This document shows, in pieces, positions 35,765 to 50,487 of a stretch of DNA of 64,000 nt. Numbering within the stretch: the first letter of the stretch is position 1; every line of letters starts with the position of its first letter. The notes beneath the pieces are model-generated. The model saw nothing but the letters and a program-made list of their open reading frames with translations. It was not told the DNA's origin and ran no database searches. Made by a program: the position numbers and the translations under genes. The stretch is from Isoetes taiwanensis (Eukaryota; Streptophyta; Lycopodiopsida; Isoetales; Isoetaceae): contig JAJEKV010000056.1 in assembly GCA_021234155.1 (NCBI GenBank), forward strand, positions 5,890,932-5,954,931. Reading direction: 5' to 3'.

Positions 35765-38743
35765 CTAGTATTTCATCCAATTCCTGAGTTACCTAATTGA
35801 TAGAAACCCAAGCCAACTTGCAATCCTGAAAGCGTTCATTGCATTCATTACTATGAAGAAAATATATGCATCTACTATGCAAAGCAGTCCACTAAGGCGT
35901 AGATACCTAATAACATATTATTCTTAGCAAATTAAGTTAGGGATCTTAAAAACATCGTGATTCAACAGATTTGCTAACTCGAGCAGTTTGCCTTCATTCT
36001 AATAGCATAGTTCAGTATTACCTACGCAAATATTACAGGTCACGAACTTACCTTAACAAATAGTGGAAGTGCTTCAAAGGCAGTAGCAATCATGCAAAAA
36101 AATAAAGATACGCAACTTAACTTCAAATACCAGGGCACATGTGTATCACTTGAAAGAGTGGACTTTCACGTAAACTCTCTTCAGTTGCTCACATAGAGCA
36201 AAGGGGCTGCTTCAATAAAAACTGTACCATGCAATAGAATGTCAATGATTGCACTTATTTACAATAGAATAGACATGTAACAATTGGCAGGTTTTCCTCT
36301 GTATTGCCATTCCAAGTGTCTACAGAAGTTCTGAATTAGGTGCTGCTTCGTTGCTAGCAAAATATAAAAATGGATTCTACCCTCTAGAAAAGGAAAAATG
36401 CTTAAGACCCATGCAGATAATCACAAAAATAGAAATGAGTTCATGTTTAACCTCTATATTTCCAAGTGCTAATGAACTCTGAATTGGGTTCTTCTAGCCA
36501 TTGCCTGAATCCAACATGTTGCATCCTCTCCTGCATATTCTTAATGTAGGAACCAATTATGGGTTCCTTCCAGACATTGCATGAATCCAATGTGTTGCAT
36601 CTACTGCACATAAAATAGGAACCAATTAGAGATGCCAATGCATGATCGCTTGAGTCCCTGTGCTGCTTCTGTCTTGAAATAGATTTTCAGAACAACAGAT
36701 CTTACTTTTCAACTTTTATTGCGCCCTTGTCACATGGGGAGCTTGGTCCGAGCTTGGCAGCTAAGTGCTGAACTTAAAATACCAATAAATAATGAAACTA
36801 TTCACAAAAATCAAAACAATTGAATGCACTGTACATATCCTTAGACATGAAGGAGGACTCCATAATATGTCTTTATGCTGATGGATTAGCATATATACAG
36901 AACAATGAATCTGAACATGTAAAATGCCTCTTCCTTAAATATGATTTTAAATATAATTAACTTTATATTGCAAGAAGAAGCAACAGAAGATTCCCAAGCC
37001 CATAGTTTCTTACAACAAACTGCATATTCTGCAGCTAAATAAAGCTATACATCATATAATACAAAAGGAAATTGTGAAGCTTATCTGAACTACTTTTGAG
37101 AAATCCTTGAAAAATTTTATACTTGAGGGAAAAAAACAACATTCTTGAAGCTACATGAACTGCAAGGCAGCCTCTAATAGCCCTACCTTAACTAAAACTT
37201 ACCTATCAAGCGTAGTCATAAGGTGTAAACAAAAGTTTTGAAGATCCATCTTGATGAGACAATAAACAAAGCAGAGGAAGCTATCCAGCTTGCAAATGCA
37301 ACATCCATCCGTGTAATAGGTGAACTATTCAACAATGCTTGTGCTCCTTTACTTGGTAACAATTCTTGTGGTACTTCCATGTCTATATCTACTCAGCAGT
37401 ATAGACCTCTAGAGCCGGGAGGAGATTAGCACCCAAAAGGACATTGCAAATTAGAACAATAAATTGTAAAAGGAGCGAGTATAAAGAACAACTAACTATG
37501 CATCCCGTAGTTGACATCTAAACCTATATATTCATGTATGTTCACTATAGTTCCTAACATTATCGCATGTATGCACATAAAAATATCAATCTGCCTGTGT
37601 GTATTATAATTCTAATCAATAGTCTAAACTAAAATAGCATTCAACATAAAAATGCTAGAAGAAATCCACTAAATGGATCTAATGGCTCTAAAACAATGGC
37701 ATATGCAAATACTCAATGACCTGTCCAGCAACCTCTCTATATTCTAACTTCATAAATACTATCATTTTGTGAAAGCTTCACATGCACAAATCTTGCAAAG
37801 ACATTCTAGAGTAGGGATTGTTCATAATAAAGGATCCTAAAGACAACTGATGAGAGAAACAAAATGATTCGATAGCCATGAAACATATACGAATCATTTT
37901 CAAATAACAATAAATAGAAAACTAATATTCTGGACTTGGTCACAAAAGATCACAATAAATGAAGCAAAAATAAAAGAGCATGCAAAAGCCTGAACAGACT
38001 TCCAAAGAATACGAAAGAAACTATAGATTTGTACATTATCATCATATTTACCTGTGCAAAGGCAAAAAAGTTTGAGTGGTTTCCTGTGCATAATCAAGTC
38101 ATATGTGTTATTTAAAAGTGCTGCGGGTTCACCAATAAGATAAAATGATCTATGTAACACAACAACACAAAATCAACAGCAATCAACTATCTGAAAAGAA
38201 AAAGCTAATCAAGTACCTAGATCCAACTATAGCTTCTGCACGACATGGATACCGCAAGAAGTTGAGATAAAACTTCGAGCTGTGCAACTGATTGGAGTAG
38301 CCGGAACTGTACGCCTGCTAGACCCGCATCTATGCATTTTGGTGCCCCTAGCCAATATCCAGCAAAACATATGGGTCATTCCGTGGCATCATGCGAGCTG
38401 GCATCGCCTAATACTACCGAAACGGAGAAAGATAATACATCGACCATGAAAAGCCTGGTGCCTTAGTCTCGAAAAAATAGGTGTCTTCCGTGCCGCTAGT
38501 TCACCAGAATCTGATGATCCATCACACCTAAAAATCCCCTTTCGAAATCATACAAAGCCAAATTTCTAATTTTTGGATAACCGGAAATATTTCAGGCAGC
38601 CAAACTACCCCTAACCTTAGGAAATCAATTAAAAAATAATTCCAAAAACATTTTCTGCCATGCCGGAAAATGCCGGAAAATTCCAAATTAACAAAGTAGA
38701 TATTAGAAACTTGCAGCCTACATAATATATTCTGGACATGCCC
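35765..38743. other. Probable introns/5' region of the E2 gene and intergenic DNA
   Basis: The missing 5' E2 exons should be here on the minus strand, but none could be read convincingly. A diverged tandem repeat of period about 74 (GGGTTC, ATTGC, TGAATCCAA, TGTTGCATC phrases) spans about 36487-36632. A plus-strand frame at 37238-37429 and a minus-strand frame at 37900-38160 are open but unrecognised. Confidence 0.4.
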
Positions 38744-38789
38744 CTTGTTTGATGGTGTAATATGGGGGGCTAAGAATATTCTCTAGACT
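38744..38789. repeat. Left flank copy of a 44-bp direct repeat bracketing the LINE
   Basis: CTTGTTTGATGGTGTAATAT and the following bases to 38789 match 40201-40246 on the far side of the LINE at about 89 percent. This could be a long, decayed target-site duplication, or insertion within a pre-existing tandem repeat. Confidence 0.6.
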
Positions 38790-38814
38790 CATAGGTTAAG
38801 GAAGGAAGGAAGGT

Positions 38815-40143
38815 ATTTTTATCGTCCACGGAGACCAATCGGTCTATGGGACCCAATACAAAAGCGCAGCAAGCGGATTACTACCCGGATTAAAAAACCC
38901 CCGCCCCGAAGGGTTTTCGAGGGAAAAACCGTGGCAGCAATTAGCCTGCTGACAAACTGTTCCAATATACGAAATTGCAAAAGCACACAAATATATACAC
39001 TCATGTACCGTATTCGTGAGTGCCCGGACACGGGCAAACAAAGGGGGGCAAAGGTGGGCTCGCAGATCCAAAGACCTCTCCGAATGTACGACCCCAGAGC
39101 ACGCATCGACGGCGGTGTTCATCGAAATGTAGGGGCAAGTCCGCCGCATTTCAGGGGACGATCTGACCCGGATCCGACCAATGCCGGGCAACTCGAAAGT
39201 GTGAGACTCATCCTCAATGGCACCCGCTTGACAAAGACCGACAGAGCCCGGCCCCGGGCGGGGCTCCCAATCCACCCGCCCGCCTCGAGCGCGAAGATGG
39301 TGGGCACCTCGTATGCGAATGGAGGCAATGAGTCCGCCGCGCTTTTCGAGGCGCTTGGGAATGCGTGTAGAGTTGCAGCCCCGCCAACGCGGGTTGATGT
39401 GCTCCTTGTAATGGGCCGCTTTGACTGCTCCGTAGGCCGGGGTCCCAAAGCTTGCCAAGGAAGCAAGCGTGAGGTACTCCCAGGCTGCCACGATCGGGCC
39501 TCTGTGGTCCACCGCACGATCTGGTTCCCCGCACGCTCCATCCGGCGAACCATCGATATCTCTTACCCCTCCAACAGCCCCGAAGCCGCCAAGGCCCATT
39601 GCCATAGCGTAAGCCCGGTCGGAGCCGCATCACCCATATTAACCACTTTCTTCAAAATAGACGATGTGTCTATCAAGGGTCGCTTCACTGCTGCAAGAAT
39701 CCGGGCTCCGCGCAGAGAATCTGATAGGGGACTGAAGGTTTCACCCCAAGTGCCCGTGCCAAAAATGCCTTCTGCACCTGCTCCAAGTCATTCCAGGTCG
39801 CCAAAGAGACGACCGGGCCCCAAACCTCGACCCCGTACAGAAGGACAGGCTCGACCAGCGCCCGAAACAGATGTGACTGATGGCCCCAATCATAGAGCTC
39901 TGCCTGGTGACTGTTGTTCTGCATGGCATAAAGCGCTTTCCAGCCTGCTGTCACCCGCAAGTGGATGGACGCCTCCCAACAGAGCGAGGAGGGGAACTCC
40001 ACCCCTAGGTACTTGTAGGTGGGCGTGACCTCCACAGGTTGTCCCCGATATGTGAGTGCAGGAGGCGTGGGGTGGCGTGAAGAGGATATGAGAACCACCC
40101 TGGTCTTGGCCAGATTCACGCGTATATAATGGTTTTGAACCAT
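38815..40143 (-). mobile_element. 5'-truncated LINE, sister of the copy at 33165-34808
   Basis: The minus-strand frame from 40143 reads RVNLAKTRVVLISSSRHPTP, then YKYLGVEFPSSLCWEASIHL, ALYAMQNNSHQAELYDWGHQ and LLYGVEVWGP, the RT thumb and post-RT region of a plant LINE. Another frame continues to about 38850 with the C-terminal domain. The 3' end carries GGGTCCCATAGACCGATTGG and TCTCCGTGGACGATAAAAAT, as in the sister copy, then a TTCC-rich tail. It is truncated before YADD and has frameshifts. Confidence 0.8.
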
Positions 40144-40366
40144 CGATCTTAATTTTTTGGCTTATAATGTTTTGAACCATCGATCTTAATTTTTTGGCTT
40201 CTTGTTTGATGGTGTAGTATGAGAGGCTACAAATATTCTCGAGATTTTGTTTTTGAACCATCAATCTCAACTTTTTTGGCTTCTTGTTTGATGATGTAAT
40301 ATGGGCAGGTCATATAGTGTATACAATGTTTTGAACCATCAATCTTAATTTTTTGGCTTCATGTTT
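40131..40366. repeat. Four copies of a 32-bp GTTTTGAACCATC repeat
   Basis: Units beginning GTTTTGAACCATCGATCTTA, followed by ATTTTTTGGCTT, start near 40132, 40169, 40252 and 40329. The first overlaps the LINE's 5' junction. Confidence 0.85.
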
Positions 40367-42836
<2,470 letters not shown>

Positions 42837-43470
42837 TTCACCCCTTTATATAGAGCATATGGCATGTGCATGCAAGGGGTCGACAGAAACCCCCCTGTAT
42901 ACGGCTTTTTGCGGGCGAAACCCCCCAACCATACGTACATATGAATTTTAATTTTTGGCCCCTTATCCGTACATGTACTCCAGTCCCAACTAGCAATCCA
43001 TATACCCTTTCCCATACATATACTGGAATGTTGGCCGATGTTTATCATACATATACTGGAATGTTAGCCAATGTTTATAAACCATTAGCCAATGTTGGGC
43101 AATGGTTTATAATTTTGAAATGTTGGCCACGGTTGGCCAATGGTTTATAATGTTGGCATATGGGATGTTGAAATGTTGTCCTAACCCCTATGGTAGTTAT
43201 GGTGCTAACCCTTATGGCAACACTTATGGCCAAACATCATAACCTTTGTCACCTCAAAAGGTTAACATTAACATCATAACCTATGTCACCTCAAATGGGA
43301 CGTTGCCATCATAACCTTTATTATGATAATCATAACCTTTAACATGATAATCTATAACCTTTAAAATAAAATCATAACCTTTAACATGATAATCTATTGG
43401 CATACATGATAATCTATTGGCATCATAATCTATGGCATATTGGCATCAAATTTGCATATTCCGGTTTGCC
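42837..43470. repeat. Locally repetitive intergenic DNA
   Basis: Short phrases such as CATATACTGGAATGTT, GGCCAATGGTTTATAAT and CATAACCTTTAACATGATAA repeat several times between 43010 and 43440, without one clean period. Confidence 0.6.
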
Positions 43471-43573
43471 TTTATAAGTAGTGGCCGTCGTTTCACAAGA
43501 GCACCATCACCCATCCATTTTCCCGGATCCTATTCCTTCCCAAAGTTCTTTCCTTCCTTCCCCTCGATTTGGA

Positions 43574-43858
43574 ATGGCTCGGATCAAGGTGACTGCCCGA
43601 AGGCAGCCTGCAGAATCATCCTCTTCCAGCCATCCAGGCATGGAGATGATGTTCGTGGCCACATTTACTTGTTTGGAGGTGAACCGATTGAAGGAGCAAG
43701 GGGCAAATGTGTCTGCCCAGGTGCAGAACTGGCTTGATCGGGTTTGTCCGCATGAGGCACGTCTTCTACAGATGAACATTGAGGCAACTGGCATTTACCT
43801 TAGAGTGCACCTTCAGATGCCCCCTCCAGGCTATATCACGCATGGGATGCAAGGATAG
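43574..43858 (+). CDS. Small hypothetical protein, 94 aa
   Basis: A TTTATAAG box at about 43470 lies 100 bp ahead of this ATG, a plausible promoter distance; the frame is also open to an upstream ATG at 43481. The protein starts MARIKVTARRQPAE, which happens to resemble the histone H3 tail. It continues with a Ser run, a segment like MMFVATFTCLEVNRLKEQG, and ends ITHGMQG. I recognise no family. It may be a fragment of a repeat-encoded protein. Confidence 0.3.
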   Translation: MARIKVTARRQPAESSSSSHPGMEMMFVATFTCLEVNRLKEQGANVSAQVQNWLDRVCPHEARLLQMNIEATGIYLRVHLQMPPPGYITHGMQG

Positions 43859-44852
43859 TCGGCTTTATAATCTAACACTCTAATCTGTTTTCATGTTTCT
43901 GTAAAAACCAGTGCATGCATGAGTTTTTTTTATAAAAACAGTCTTCAATGTACTCTAATATGGTATCTACAGGTATTACAGGGGTAAAAACGTGGAAGGC
44001 TTCTGCATGCACGAGATTTTTGTAAACCAAATCTTCAATATAATAATATAATATATTATCTTTTTCTGTAAACTGTATTTGCATTTGTCTGATTCGGCCA
44101 TAACTGAAACAAGGAACTGAAACTGAAACATTGGTTCTATTTACTTCAAATATGAAACTGGAACTGAAAATATGAAGCACAAACTTCCAAAATATGAACT
44201 TCCAAACGCTACTTAAGAACTTCCAAACGATACCTAAGCTGCTTTATGTAATGTATGTAATCTGTTTTGTATTTTCTGTAAAAACCAGGTGACAAAACGT
44301 GCAAGTTTCTGCATGCACAAGTTTCTGCATGCACAAGTTTTTTTTGTAGAAAAAGTCCAAAATTTGAAGCACATCTTGCACTTGCCTCCTCAAAGAGATT
44401 CAGGCCAAACAGAAACTATTGCAGGTCTGTTGGTGGCGACTTAATAAAACTTCCAAACTCTACCTAAACTGCAAGTGAGACACAACAATATTAAGTATTA
44501 CAGAATAGACATTCAAAACATTCTTTCTACATCTATATCTTTCTGGCTTGTGCAATCCAAAAGAATTAGGGAGACCATACGACCTTCAATGACCTCTAAC
44601 TATACATCTTCAATACATCTTCTGCTTCCCTTTCCCAACACCTGGAAAAATGAAAGACCACTAAATATATCAGACTCATAATCATTGCAAAACAACCTGC
44701 AATTGTGAGCAGATTTAAGATACAAGTTTACAGTAACCTTTAGATTGCTCGGCAACAAATTTCTCAAATTGCAATCTATCATGCTCATGAAGTAGATATA
44801 TTCCATGTTCTGGCTTGTAAGTTAGACAAGCCAAAGCTATGACAGAATCTAA
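43859..44852. other. Intergenic stretch, no supported gene
   Basis: TTCTGCATGCAC(A/G)AG-type phrases recur (about 44003, 44310, 44326). No coding segment recognised. Confidence 0.45.
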
Positions 44853-47800
44853 TTATATTGCTATGCTGTCTGACAAGTCAAATGTGTACCAACATTTTTT
44901 TCTAGACTTATGCTCGTTATACCATGCCAAGTTCAGTTCTACCAAATAGGATGGTCTGGAACTTAGATCAATTGCTTCCCTACTTTCCTTCCAGCCCTTA
45001 CCAACTTTCCTTCGAATACTCAGAATCCTTCCCAAATACCAAGTTCTCTTTAAGAATTTCTGCCTAACACTAACTTGACCTGCCTTCTGTTGCTCAGTTT
45101 CTACCTCAAAGAACACTGCACAATCAGAGCCAATGCCAAGAGAAGTGGCTGCATTGATCTGCTTGTTCTTTTCGTCCAATACAATATGAGTCTTAACTTT
45201 GGTCAGTCTCTCCTTCGAGAGCCAAGGATTCCCATTAAGTTGACTGACTAAAGTGGCCTTGTAGACTTCTTTATTGTCTACCTTCACAAGTCTTTCAACT
45301 TTCATTTGGTTTGGGTGCTCTGCCTCATCCACCATGGCATCAAGTGTATGTCTTAACTCCATCACTGCTGCTATCTCCTCAATGTTTTTTGCAGCCAAGC
45401 CTTCAGCACCCTCATTTTCCTTCTCCACTTCAACTCGATCAGACTCATCTTCAAACTCGGTTGTATCTAATTGCTGGAGGTAGTTCTTGTTAAAATAGTC
45501 TTCGTGCTTCCAAGGACAATTCCACCATGTGTCAGCTCCTGTCTCTTCACAACAAATGCCAACTCTCAAACACATCCCCTGTGCTTCTTTCATCCCTTCC
45601 TTTAAAGCATGCACAATTTTATCTACATTGACTACCATGCTGTAATCTCCTAGATCACAACTGATTTCCTTACCATCAAGTCCAACCTTCTTTTATAAAA
45701 CCTGCCATATGTTTTCCTGCTTCAAATGGGTAGGAGGGAACAACAATTTCCCAAGAGCCTGGAACTCTGCCACTCTATTCAAAGCACTTGCTGTTTCAAG
45801 CAAGTCTGCACCTGTATATGACCTTTCATTTTGGACCATGCCGCCCACTTTACTAAAAAAATTTTCACAGGCATCTGAACCCGTGCAACTCAAGGGAAGA
45901 GAAATGTCATTGCATTTTTCACTGAAATAACTTATCAACATCACAGCAAAATGACATGATAACTGTATGTCCAGAAAAGTCTCACGGCTTATAAAGTTCA
46001 TCTTCAAAGTGTGTGTTGGATGCCTAATTATCCACAGCGTCCAAAACCTTTTAGATTGCAACAAACCAAACAAAAATCTTAGCAATAAGCCAATGAGACC
46101 ACAATAAGCAACATGACCACAATGAGCAATTACCTGAAGAAGAATGAGACTGTAGATGCTGCCTTGACACGAGACCATAGGCCCATATGGGGTGATAGGA
46201 ATATGTCAATATATAAGGCCACAATTGAACAGTAGGTTTCAGTTCCAAGAGTCCGCATTGGAGGAGAATTAGATGGATCTTGTAGTTTATGTAGACAAGC
46301 TTGAACCTTCCGTGAAGCAATCCGTTGGGCTGCCCTCCAATTTTGTCTATCCTTCCTTTCTACATCTCCAATTTGAAGACCATGTTCTCCTTGGAAAGCA
46401 TGGAAGACGTGCCAAATGTCATTCAGTGTGGCGAGATCTTCACCTAAATAGAGTCTCTTAGCTACGTTATCAAGTGGGTTGATTAACTTCTTCCCATTGT
46501 GTATGAAATCCTGATCATGCAAGCCTTGAATGCTGCCATCTTTCCTCTTTGCTGCAAAAACACCCAACCTTCCCACGGAATCCCATATCTTGTTCCTGCA
46601 TCCTTCACACTTGTATAATCTTCCAGCATGCAACACCGTCTACGTGCATCTCCATCCGAGCTATGGCCAACTAATGGCCCCAAAACTTGCCTCAAATGCA
46701 AGTCCCAAAAAACTTGTATTGTTTCCCGTTGAGCTCTCACTGCTCTACTATCAAACTTGTTGCATGTTAGTTGTATGGCCAAGACAAGCTTAGGAAGACG
46801 TGCATGCAAAGGATTTATAATGAAAACACGAGCATAGTGTGCTATAACATTCTTTTCAAAAGCATCAACTATCTTCTTATAACCTGCCTCACCAGTTCCA
46901 ACCTGCACAATGAAACTTGGATCACATGCATGGTTCTCCAAAATGCCACAAAACCTACCAAACAAATGTCCTTTGCATTCCAAAGATACGCCTCTTTTAT
47001 GATCTGCTTTCGCCTTTCTCGAACAAGAGTGGGAATACATCCAGCTTTTAAGCCAAGATCTGCCATATGCTTGGCATATACCTTTGCTAAATGAATGAAT
47101 GTTACTTCCACTATACCAACCCTGTAAGTAAAAAATTTTCGAGTGGACCGCATTGTGGTTGATAAACTAGGACCACAGAAGTTCATGGTTAAGAAATTAT
47201 GCATCCTCTTTCCACCCCAAATTCTAATGGTCTCAAACAATTCTTTAGTGGTCTGATTATAACGTTTCTTGTGTCTCGGCCTCAAAATATTCTGAGCAAT
47301 GTCAATAAGGAAGTTCCATAAGGCTGCTTTACCATCAAACTTTCCTTGTGAGTGAGCCTCCCTTATGTCATTGCAAAACTTCCTCACATCTTTTCTATTC
47401 ATCGACTCACTCAAACTTTCTCGTAAGGTTCTAACCTTCACAGACAAAGCCACATTTCTTTTCTTTGAGAAAGTAAACTCCTTCTTCAAGAATCTATTTT
47501 CAAGCCTGCTGTCCTTAGCCATGTTAACCATACTCTCATACGAAAGTCCCTCTCTTTGGGAATTGATGCACAATATGAACATTGGAATTTTGGAAACCTT
47601 TTACCATCTATATTGACTCTACAACAGCTCACATGCCTAAATGCTCCATCAACCTCAACTACCTCATCACCAATCTGAAACTTTGCTTTGAGCTTTGGTT
47701 CAGAGTACCAACAATAACCAGCCTTTGAATCGTCTAGATAAGGCCTCAAATCCCTCTTCTTTGTACCATACCTATACTTTAATTGCCAAAAACCCCAACA

Positions 47801-49150
47801 AAGGGAAGCCAAATACTCACTTCCTGTTTTTTTTATGACGAAAATGAAACAAATAGGAAGAAAAGCATCATACCTCCAGCATTTATGGATAAAAGAGATA
47901 TTGAAGAGGTGCGAAAAACTTACTTGAAGAACTAGCTTGTGACTCAACATTTACAATGCTTGAAGGAGCTGCATGAAATAACAAAAATGTTAGCCATTAA
48001 GCATTTAAGCACTACCTTTGGTGAAATAAGTAAGCATGCTCTTTTGCCCAAAGCATTGACTTCCCTTTTTTGGTCTCCGCCACCTTTTTTGGTTCATTGC
48101 ACTTGTTCTCCTTGTTCTCTTTCTTTTCCTTAGCAGCAACATGTCTATTACTTTTAATATGTTCCTTCATGTTGTCAATTAGGTCCCCTCTATTTGGAAA
48201 TAGAAGAAGGGCCCTATTGCAGGTCATATACTTAATGCAAATCTCTTCACTCTTCGCATAGCCTCCTATGGTGTCCTCAAACAACTCAAACTTTACTTGA
48301 TATTGCTCAACAAATGGGGTGACTTTTGTTGACATGCAAAGCTCCACTGCTGCCCTATTCTCAGCCACAACTTCTTCATGACTTTTAAGAGTTGATTCAC
48401 TATCCGGATTATTTTCAAGACCTTGTCTATGCTTTAAGAAGTTCAATTTGTGCTCCTTGGTTTCCAAGTGCCGAAATGGTGAAATTATACATCATATCTT
48501 CTCCCCCTTTGCCATATTTCATGTCACATTCTACACACCACAAACTGAAAACTGCCACTCCATTTACATCCATGGACATAATCTCAAATCGGTCTGTTTT
48601 GCCATTATTCTTCATTTTCATTTTGTACTTCCTATAGGCATGTTTCCACCGCTTGTTTGAGCTGTTGAGGCTTTCTTGGAAAGCAACCTAGCAAATTCGG
48701 GTGCCTCACAAGCTACATTGAAGTCTTCACCAGCTTTACCAATGCCATCTACCCCTACCCCTTCAACCTCAATCAGATAGTCGTTTACATTGATCTCTTC
48801 CTCAACCTCGGAAAGTACTAGTTCTTCTTTTCTTGGGATGATCGCCAACCTTGGGGTGCCCATCTTGATCTTCACAACCTACTATTCTTATCGTAACCTG
48901 GTCTGCTACAAATTTATGTCTATCTTCTTGCCTCTTGGACAATGGCAATTTCTTTTCACCAAGAAAAACAAAGTCTTTCCCTCTAGCTCCTCCAACCCAT
49001 CGAGCTCCAACTCACGCCTCAAATCAGCATATAATATGTTATTCTTCACTATGATAAAGCCAATCTCAAGAACATCACCATTTCCAAAGATCAACACAAA
49101 CCACTATTTCTCGCTCCAATCGACATGACTCCACAAAGAAGCCGCCATCA
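44853..49150 (-). pseudogene. Large mobile-element-like protein of an unassigned family, decayed
   Basis: A series of minus-strand frames reads as one long protein broken by frameshifts (about 48470, 47555, 46955, 46550) and an in-frame TAG (49106-49104). In order it has: an N-terminal region (LIFGNGDVLEIGF); a C2H2-like finger (CVECDMKYG, then HLETKEH in the next frame); FCNDIREAHSQGKFDGKAAL; IRIWGGKRMHNFLTMNFCGP; LVGHSSDGDARRRCCMLEDY; IQGLHDQDFIHNGKKLINPL; DVERKDRQNWRAAQRIAS; an LSCHFAV...TGSDACENFFSKVGG block; and an acidic C-terminal domain (45638-44853). Similar signatures occur, as I recall, in unnamed predicted proteins of seed-free plants and invertebrates, which suggests a transposon. 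I cannot assign a catalytic triad or superfamily. Terminal repeats were not found. Confidence 0.6.
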
Positions 49151-49651
49151 CGTATAAGGTAAGAATTGGTTGAGAAAAAATAAAATCTGAGAAGTAGGTG
49201 AGAAAAACTAAATGTAAGACAACCTTAAACGACCAGGCTTGGTTTTTTGCTTGCTTTTTGTGAAGCAAACGATGATGTGCTTTAACCTGCAAATTAAAAA
49301 TCATACAAGCACGCAAACAAGAGTCAAATTACAAATAAAAAATGGGTGCATATGAACAAAGAGGAATGTAAGATTTTGAACCCGTAAAGAGCCGCAAATG
49401 CTTCCACAAAACTCCCTTTCACGGTGCTCAATGGGTGCTCAATTTGTCCAGTACATTGCAAGAAGAAGCACAAATTTCATCTGCATTAAGCACTAGATTA
49501 TGCATTAGCAGAGATATATCACCCTGTAGATCGAATTAGGATGCCCTATACCCCTATCCGGATCCATGCGGGAGCGCCATTTCCCGCCCACCACCCCCTT
49601 CCGTTTGGAGTACTCCAAATTCTTGGTTTTCCGTACAGCCAACCCATATGT
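49151..49651. other. Intergenic stretch
   Basis: No supported gene; a short unrecognised minus-strand frame is present at 49104-49316. Confidence 0.45.
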
Positions 49652-50038
49652 CTACGGACCCCCTAGGCAATAAAAACCCCCCCTACCAGTCACGATATTG
49701 GTCCATACTGGTTCAACATGGTGAAGTCCCCGGGATCCTTGCTTGACCCCAATATTACTGACCACAACACTATCACACTCCTTTACATAAGGTAGTGACA
49801 ACTGAAATAGGACTTTTTCATATAGTACCTTAACCACTTGTCTTAGTTCCACTGGGACTCCAAGTAACTCCATTCTCTGCCATAGATTGTCCCTATTCAC
49901 TGTGTCAAAGGCTTTAGCATAATCTACAAAAAGAGCATATAAAGACTTTTTCTTGCCAGTGACTGAATCTATCATAGCACGTAAAGTGATCAAATGATCT
50001 ATGGTAGACCTTTTAGGTCTAAATCCCGCTTGGCCCAT
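49652..50038 (-). pseudogene. LINE reverse transcriptase fragment
   Basis: The minus-strand frame starts QAGFRPKRSTIDHLITLRAM, then SLYALFVDYAKAFDTVNRDN (motif A with its catalytic Asp), LWQRMELLGVPVELRQVVKV and SNIGVKQG. It breaks off before motif C. It lies immediately 3' (on the minus strand) of a GA/TC microsatellite, so its own 5' end is cut there. Confidence 0.85.
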
Positions 50039-50042
50039 AGCC

Positions 50043-50486
<444 letters not shown>

Positions 50487-50487
<1 letters not shown>

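Noticed and set aside
38844-40028. 253- and 365-codon frames on both strands
   Set aside because: The plus-strand frame is antisense to the LINE; the minus-strand frame is partly a shadow of the frameshifted LINE C-terminus.
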